Shown here one piece after another: positions 7,072 through 11,282 of a DNA stretch of 11,282 nucleotides. The notes beneath the pieces are model-generated. The model saw nothing but the letters and a program-made list of their open reading frames with translations, was not told the DNA's origin and searched no databases. The position numbers were made by a program, and so were the translations under genes. This DNA is from Opitutaceae bacterium (GTDB lineage: Bacteria; Verrucomicrobiota; Verrucomicrobiae; Opitutales; Opitutaceae). Within the stretch, counting starts at the first letter, position 1. The number at the start of each line of letters is the position of its first letter. Location of the stretch: positions 1-11,282 of the forward strand of contig JAISAX010000259.1 in the NCBI GenBank assembly GCA_031266495.1, read 5' to 3'.

Positions 7072-7092
7072 TGGTATTTACAATGATACAAA
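7072..7092 (+). promoter_or_regulatory. Operator-like site 2 overlapping the mannosidase -10 box
   Basis: TGGTAT (7072-7077) and ATACAAA (7086-7092) are separated by eight bases, identical in the conserved positions and spacing to site 1, and oriented towards the mannosidase gene. TACAAT at 7079-7084, five of six matches to the -10 consensus, lies inside it; no good -35 is visible. Occupancy would block transcription. An upstream in-frame ATG at 7083 falls within this site, which argues for translation starting at 7113. Confidence 0.55.
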
Positions 7093-7112
7093 AATTTTCA
7101 CCGTCGCCTCCC

Positions 7113-9917
7113 ATGCCCAGCGCCGTCCTTTTGCCCGACAACCCGTTGCCTGCCGCGAAAACGCGTCCGGTCCCGTCCGGAGCGCATTCCGCGACGGTCG
7201 CCGCCCCGATCACCCTGCACCTCATCGGCAGTGCGCACATCGATCCGGTATGGCTGTGGGACTGGCGCGAAGGCATGAACGAAGGCATCGCCACCTGCCG
7301 GGCAATGTCGGCGATGCTGCGCGAGTTTCCCGACTTCCGTTTCATCCGCGGCGAGGCGGCCATCTACGATTACATCGAGCGCCACGCGCCCGGCCTCTTT
7401 GCCGAAATCCGCGAACACGCCGCATCCGGCCGCTGGGACATTGTCGGAGGGAACTGGATACAGCCCGACACCAACCTCCCCTCCACCGAAGCCCTCCTGC
7501 GCCAGTTCGTGCGCGGCAAACGCTACTTTCGGGAAAAATTCGGCGTCGAGGTCACCGCCGCCTGGGCGGCGGATTCCTTTGGCCACTCCGCCGGCCTGCC
7601 CGACATCCTTGCCGCCGCCGGCATGGAAAGCTTCGCCTTCACCCGTCCGCAGCACAAAATCCTGCCCCTGCGCCAGCAAGCCTTCTGGTGGCGAGGCCGC
7701 GGCGGCGGCGCCCGCATCCTCGCGTATCGCCCGCACGATGGCTGGTATGCGAGCGAGCGCGCCAACATCGACAAACGGCTCGACGCCTGCCTGGCCCGCG
7801 CCGAAACCGAAGGACTGCAAACCGTCGCCCTGTTCTACGGACTCGGCAACCACGGCGGCGGACCCTCCCGCGCCCACCTGCGCGAAATCCGCGCCTGGGC
7901 CGAAGCGCATCCGGAAATCCACGTCAAACACTCCGGCCTGCATGAACTTTTCGCCGACCTCCGCGCCGAACTCGCCTGGCGCGGCGACGACTTCATCGAC
8001 ACGCACGAAGGCGAACTCAATTTCTGCCTGCGCGGCTGCTCCGCCTCCGTATCCCGTTTCAAATACACGTACCGCCGCGCCGAAGCCGCCCTCCTCCGCG
8101 CCGAGCGGACGGCGGCCATATGTGGCGCGGGCGTCTCGCCCGCTTCCGAAGTGGCACGGGCATCCTTGCCCGTGAAGTGTCATGGGCTTCCAGCCCATGA
8201 TTCCGGGCAACATGGCCAGGATGGCCATGCCACAAAAACCCACGGGCAGGATGCCCGTGCCACGCTCGCCGCCGCCTGGGACACACTGTTGTTCAACGCC
8301 TTTCACGACATCCTGCCCGGCACCAGCATCGAGCGCGCCTACGATGACCAGCTCGCCCGGCTCGGCTCCGTCCTCACCGCCGCGCAGCGCGCCGAAACCG
8401 CCGCCCTCACCGCGCTCGCCTCCCGCATCGACACCCGCGCCGGCGCCTGGCCGGTTCCCGACGACCACCCGTTGCCGCAACCCGTCCTGATCTGGAACCC
8501 GCACCCCTGGATCTTGCGCAAACACATCGAGGTCGAGGTCCCGCTCGATTACCGTCCGGTCTGGACGTATCATGGAGCACACGACAAGGCTCCGGTCGCC
8601 GTCACCGAAGCCGCCACCGGGAAACCATTGCCCTTCCAGCTCATCCACGAGGAAAACGACAGCATGATCGATCTGCTCTGGCGACGCCGCGCCGTAGTCC
8701 CGGTCGAAATACCGCCCATGGGCTGGACGCTGCTGCAAATGGGCCTCGACCCGCTCGGAAGTGGCGCGGGCGTCCCGCCCGCAACCGGCGTGGCACGGGC
8801 ATCCCTGCCCGTGGACGTTGCCTCGCCACTCCGAAGTGGCACGGGCTTCCAGCCCGTGAGCGCTGCCTCTCCGCATGGCGCCTTCGTCACCAGCGCACAG
8901 GTTGGTTCCTCTGCCATCCACTTCACCCGCAACGCGCCCGACGGCACCGCCACTCCCTGGCTCCCCGCCGGCCTGCAAGTCCGCCTCTACGCCGACACCT
9001 GGGGCGCGTGGGGCGGCATGGGCGAGGAACCCGATTCCTGGCTCCTCACCAACGAACTCGAACGTCTTGTCATTGCCGATACCGCCGTTCTCGAAACCGG
9101 CCCCCTGCGCCATGCCACCTGGGTCCGCTTCGCCGGGAAAAAATATCGCAGCACCCTCGAGTTCACACTCTACACCATTCCCGGCGGTAACCACATCGAA
9201 CTTCGCGCCCGCGCCTTCCTCGCGGATCGCGGCGTGCGCATGAAACTCGTCCTCCCGGCAACCGGGAGCAATGGCGAGGCGGAGTTTGCCGTCCCCGGCG
9301 GCACCGTACGCCGCGCGCCCTGCGGCGAGGTTCCCGGCGGACGCTGGGTGCGTGCCGGTGTGGAAGGCGCCCCATCCGCCGTCGGTTTTGCGAGCAACGC
9401 CCTTTACGGTTTCGACACCACGCAGGAGGAACTCCGCGCCACCATCGCCCGCACCTCGCGTTACGGCAGCGACGTCAACCGCGCCCCGACCGAACGCCCC
9501 TGGCAACCCTGCGCCGACCTCGGCGAACACATTTTCCGCGCTCTCCTCACACCCGACCTCGCGGCGCTCCCCCGCCTCGCCGACGAACTGGAGGAGCCGC
9601 CCGTCATCCTCACCGTCCCCGCGCATTCGCCGGCTCAGCCATCGCCGGCGATACCCGTCACCGGCTCGCTCCTGCGTATCGACAACCCGGATATACGCCT
9701 CCTTGCGCTTGCGCCACAGGAAAACAACACGCTGGAGCTTCGTTTGCAGAATGCTTCGGCTCTATCCGTGGATCCCTCTTCACTGGTTATCCGGCTTTGC
9801 GGGCAACCGGTCACGCTGCCGGCCGAGGCGCCGCTTGCGCCCGGTGAGATCGGGACATGGCGCCTCGCTTCCGGCTCCCGTTTTTCCGTGATACCGATTC
9901 CTGCAACCGCTTCGTGA
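7113..9917 (+). CDS. GH38 alpha-mannosidase with two in-frame palindromic-repeat insertions
   Basis: This 934-residue enzyme would hydrolyse terminal alpha-mannosyl residues using a zinc-dependent retaining mechanism. GH38 landmarks are intact: HLIGSAHIDPVWLWDW with metal ligands H42 and D44, WAADSFGHSAGLPDIL with nucleophile D154, GLGNHGGGPS in the catalytic barrel, FNAFHDILPGTS with H398 and D399, then the beta-sandwich domains (about 430-930). No signal peptide is visible, so it is probably cytosolic and acts on imported oligosaccharides. Two stretches are foreign to the family. About residues 336-384 and 549-582 consist of translated palindromic repeats (for example VARASLPV in both). Without them the length, about 850, is typical. 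The start at 7113 is preferred over in-frame ATGs at 7041 and 7083 because of the putative -10 box and operator at 7072-7092. No Shine-Dalgarno is seen. The 3' end overlaps the convergent LacI gene. Confidence 0.9.
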   Translation: MPSAVLLPDNPLPAAKTRPVPSGAHSATVAAPITLHLIGSAHIDPVWLWDWREGMNEGIATCRAMSAMLREFPDFRFIRGEAAIYDYIERHAPGLFAEIREHAASGRWDIVGGNWIQPDTNLPSTEALLRQFVRGKRYFREKFGVEVTAAWAADSFGHSAGLPDILAAAGMESFAFTRPQHKILPLRQQAFWWRGRGGGARILAYRPHDGWYASERANIDKRLDACLARAETEGLQTVALFYGLGNHGGGPSRAHLREIRAWAEAHPEIHVKHSGLHELFADLRAELAWRGDDFIDTHEGELNFCLRGCSASVSRFKYTYRRAEAALLRAERTAAICGAGVSPASEVARASLPVKCHGLPAHDSGQHGQDGHATKTHGQDARATLAAAWDTLLFNAFHDILPGTSIERAYDDQLARLGSVLTAAQRAETAALTALASRIDTRAGAWPVPDDHPLPQPVLIWNPHPWILRKHIEVEVPLDYRPVWTYHGAHDKAPVAVTEAATGKPLPFQLIHEENDSMIDLLWRRRAVVPVEIPPMGWTLLQMGLDPLGSGAGVPPATGVARASLPVDVASPLRSGTGFQPVSAASPHGAFVTSAQVGSSAIHFTRNAPDGTATPWLPAGLQVRLYADTWGAWGGMGEEPDSWLLTNELERLVIADTAVLETGPLRHATWVRFAGKKYRSTLEFTLYTIPGGNHIELRARAFLADRGVRMKLVLPATGSNGEAEFAVPGGTVRRAPCGEVPGGRWVRAGVEGAPSAVGFASNALYGFDTTQEELRATIARTSRYGSDVNRAPTERPWQPCADLGEHIFRALLTPDLAALPRLADELEEPPVILTVPAHSPAQPSPAIPVTGSLLRIDNPDIRLLALAPQENNTLELRLQNASALSVDPSSLVIRLCGQPVTLPAEAPLAPGEIGTWRLASGSRFSVIPIPATAS
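8122..8263 (+). repeat. Five palindromic units inserted in the mannosidase coding sequence (insertion 1)
   Basis: Units in order are type A at 8122-8143 (same 22 bases as 3892-3913), type B at 8151-8174 (CACGGGCATCCTTGCCCGTG), a type-C variant at 8177-8199 with ATGGGC/GCCCAT arms, and two inverted type-B relatives at 8211-8233 and 8241-8263. They are translated in phase as GAGVSPA, VARASLPV, CHGLPAHD, HGQDGHAT and HGQDARAT. The block separates two helical stretches that are normally close in GH38 (YTYRRAEAALLRAERTAA and AAAWDTLLFNAFHDILPGT) and ends about 14 residues before zinc ligand H398. No stop codon arises in the used frame. Confidence 0.88.
8761..8858 (+). repeat. Three palindromic units inserted in the mannosidase coding sequence (insertion 2)
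   Basis: Type A is at 8761-8782 (CGCGGGCGTCCCGCCCGC core), type B at 8790-8813, and type C at 8836-8858, the last identical to 3937-3959. The translated product includes GAGVPPA, VARASLPV and GTGFQPVS. The block lies between the end of a beta-rich segment (PPMGWTLLQMG) and the next family-like segment (AFVTSAQVGSSAIHF), a plausible surface loop. A to B spacing (29 bases) and their reading frames are the same as in insertion 1. Confidence 0.88.
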
Positions 9918-10989
9918 GCGGAGACCGTTTACCCGCCTGCCGCTGCACCGTCGGCCCGTCCATCCACGTCCCCTCCATGTGGGTCAGGGTCGGGATCTTC
10001 GGCAGCGAGGTTTCGTTGCGGTAAATCTGCCCTGCCAGCAAATCCATCGCCACGGCCCCGATGCGTTCGTTGTCCTGCCAGATGCCGGCGAGCTGACCCG
10101 GTTGCGCCGTCATGATGTCGAGGCTGGCAAAGCCCAGCCGTTCCGGAATCCTCACCTGCAACTCTTGCAACAGGGGATGAACCCACGTCCCGATGACCGC
10201 ATCCGGTTTCTCACGCTTCAACCAGCTCCGGACAGGTGCGGGGTCCTCGTAACTCCCGGTGAAAAAAATCTCCAGGCGGTCGCCACCATGTACCTGCTGC
10301 GCCGCCAGGTAACCGGCGCGCCACAGATGGTTGATGCGGGAATCGTCGGACAGATGGCTCACAAAACCGATCCGCCCGTACCCGAACTGCCGCAAGTGCG
10401 CATAACACGTCTGCATCCCCGTCGTCTGGTGATGCGTGATCCGGTGAACCGGCACCTGCCGGAATCCGGTGCCGATGGCCACCACCGCAAGATGATCCCA
10501 GTCGAGGCGAAACGGATGATACTCCGCCAGCACCGGGCCAATGATCACTCCCCGAATGCCCCGCGCTCGCAGCACTCCTCCGACCCGGGCCGAGTCCACC
10601 CCGCCCGTCCCCAGCCAGAACGGCTGCAACCGAAACCCCAGTTCCTCCGCCCGGGCATGCGCGCCCCGGTAGTGCTCGCTCAATGACGGGTGCGTCCGCC
10701 ACTGGTCTTCGCTCGTATAGCTCGTCAGGAACCCGATTACCTCTCCGCTCGCGCCCGGTTTTCCCCGTCTGCGGACCCGGTGCATCAACGCGCTCACCAG
10801 GGGATTCGCCCGGTAGCCGGCTTCCCTGGCGGCCTTGAGTATCCGGTTTTTGGTGACGAGAGCGATTTCCGGGTCGTCGCGCAACGCTCGCGCCACCGTG
10901 TTGTGGCTGACGCCCAATGTCGCCGCCAGTTCGCGGATGGTTGGCGACACCGGTTGTGCCCGGGGTTCGGATGCATCGGCGGTGGTCAT
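9811..10989 (-). CDS. LacI-family transcriptional regulator with a basic C-terminal extension
   Basis: This 392-residue protein has an N-terminal LacI helix-turn-helix, TIRELAATLGVSHNTVARALR (17-37), a linker with GYRANPLVSALMHRVRR (58-74), and a periplasmic-binding-protein-like effector domain (about 82-347). The hinge sequence NPLVSALM departs from the usual LacI hinge helix. The effector domain seems complete at HMEGTWMDGPTV (337-348). About 44 further residues follow, rich in K, R and S. From about residue 358 they are encoded antisense to the end of the mannosidase gene, so the original stop may have been lost. The start ATG at 10989 has no Shine-Dalgarno and is preceded by a 14-C run on its own strand. 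It probably regulates sugar-utilisation genes, either the mannosidase or a gene beyond the right edge, and possibly itself through the palindrome at 11038-11053. Confidence 0.87.
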   Translation of the reverse strand: MTTADASEPRAQPVSPTIRELAATLGVSHNTVARALRDDPEIALVTKNRILKAAREAGYRANPLVSALMHRVRRRGKPGASGEVIGFLTSYTSEDQWRTHPSLSEHYRGAHARAEELGFRLQPFWLGTGGVDSARVGGVLRARGIRGVIIGPVLAEYHPFRLDWDHLAVVAIGTGFRQVPVHRITHHQTTGMQTCYAHLRQFGYGRIGFVSHLSDDSRINHLWRAGYLAAQQVHGGDRLEIFFTGSYEDPAPVRSWLKREKPDAVIGTWVHPLLQELQVRIPERLGFASLDIMTAQPGQLAGIWQDNERIGAVAMDLLAGQIYRNETSLPKIPTLTHMEGTWMDGPTVQRQAGKRSPLTKRLQESVSRKNGSRKRGAMSRSHRAQAAPRPAA

Positions 10990-10998
10990 ATGTGTGTC

Positions 10999-11012
10999 GG
11001 GGGGGGGGGGGG
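10999..11012. repeat. G14 tract immediately upstream of the LacI-family gene
   Basis: Fourteen G on the plus strand correspond to C14 in the mRNA sense of the LacI gene, about 10 to 23 bases before its ATG, where a ribosome-binding site would normally lie. Length changes here could alter expression. A sequencing or assembly effect is also possible. Confidence 0.65.
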
Positions 11013-11037
11013 AGAAATCGGGAGGAGAATCGGATTT

Positions 11038-11053
11038 TCGTTACGTGTAACGA
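11038..11053. promoter_or_regulatory. LacI-type operator palindrome upstream of the LacI gene
   Basis: TCGTTACGTGTAACGA has perfect seven-base arms around a GT centre. Its size and CG-centred form are typical of LacI-family operators. It lies about 49 bases before the LacI start and could serve autoregulation or a divergent gene to the right. Binding by this particular protein is inferred. Confidence 0.6.
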
Positions 11054-11091
11054 TTCATCGGCATTGCCGCAATCCCGCAATCCAGGCTATA

Positions 11092-11103
11092 TGTATGGAT
11101 ACA
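11092..11103. promoter_or_regulatory. Small palindrome TGTATGGATACA
   Basis: Five-base arms TGTAT/ATACA flank a GG centre in the LacI upstream region. The half-sites GTAT/ATAC are those of the two operator-like sites near 6930 and 7080, though the spacing differs (2 versus 8). It may be a second regulatory site; evidence is weak. Confidence 0.25.
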
Positions 11104-11282
11104 TTAACGTTGTTACTCCGCATGATCGAATCTCGCAGGCAGCAATTTCTGGCCGCACTTATCGGCAACCGGGACCTCCAGTCTGATCCCGGCATCGGTC
11201 TGCTTGCTCCCAAGCCATCTCCCCGGGGGGGGGGGCCCCCGCGCCCGCCCCCGCCCCCGCGGCGCGCCCCCCAGCAGCGGAG
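11095..11282 (+). CDS. Possible 5' part of an unidentified gene, running off the window
   Basis: An open frame from ATG at 11095 (alternative ATG at 11122) reads MDTLTLLLRMIESRRQQFLA and continues as ALIGNRDLQSDPGIGLLAPK, then becomes proline/arginine/glycine low complexity from 11222. The first part has plausible composition but matches no family I recognise. The position divergent to a LacI regulator is one where a target gene is often found. There is no ribosome-binding site, and the start overlaps a small palindrome. Treat as tentative. Confidence 0.22.
   Translation, partial: MDTLTLLLRMIESRRQQFLAALIGNRDLQSDPGIGLLAPKPSPRGGGPPRPPPPPRRAPQQR
11222..11282. other. G/C low-complexity right end
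   Basis: From 11222 the sequence is CCC, G11 (11225-11235), C5 and then almost pure C/G. There is a sharp change in composition from the preceding 140 bases. This is either extreme low-complexity DNA or unreliable sequence at the end of a contig. Confidence 0.5.

Noticed and set aside
5543..7945. Open frame of 800 codons on the plus strand
   Set aside because: It crosses the palindrome, the antisense of a clear GntR/LacI regulator, the divergent promoter region and part of the mannosidase in another frame; no domain is recognisable.
7098..9626. Long open frame (842 codons) on the minus strand opposite the mannosidase
   Set aside because: It is glycine/alanine-rich, matches no family, and arises from high-GC codon bias of the GH38 gene, which has clear catalytic motifs on the plus strand.

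Overview
This is a GC-rich (roughly 65%) bacterial window that fits the Verrucomicrobiota, most likely the Opitutaceae. That placement is an inference. It rests on a secreted FGE-like protein without catalytic cysteines, a glycoside hydrolase flanked by LacI-type and GntR/LacI-type regulators, absent Shine-Dalgarno sequences, and abundant short GC-rich palindromic repeats. No rRNA, tRNA, CRISPR array or transposase gene is visible.

Layout, left to right. Positions 1-907 (minus) hold a secreted formylglycine-generating-enzyme-fold protein whose C-terminus lies outside the window. After about 500 bases of non-coding DNA, 1407-3800 (plus) encodes a cytosolic sensor phosphatase with four PAS domains and a SpoIIE/PP2C domain. 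Positions 3801-4089 are a repeat island with homopolymer tracts and three palindromic units. Positions 4083-5351 (minus) carry an AAA-ATPase-like gene that has lost its C-terminal nuclease domain, probably by internal deletion. Positions 5456-5617 form a 162-bp near-symmetric palindrome that looks like a MITE. It touches the stop codon of the next gene.

The right half looks like one regulated carbohydrate locus. A GntR/LacI hybrid regulator (5615-6907, minus) is divergent from a GH38 alpha-mannosidase (7113-9917, plus). Their shared intergenic region contains two matching operator-like sites (TGGTAT-N8-ATACAAA), one over each putative -10 box. A LacI-family regulator (9811-10989, minus) converges on the mannosidase and overlaps its 3' end by 107 bp. 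A second operator-like palindrome lies upstream of that LacI gene. The model I infer is an alpha-mannosidase under local, sugar-responsive control.

The most unusual feature is that the palindromic units of the intergenic island also sit twice inside the mannosidase reading frame. There they add about 48 and about 33 in-phase codons at predicted loop positions while the catalytic residues stay intact. The right end of the window degrades into G/C low-complexity sequence and may be a contig end.
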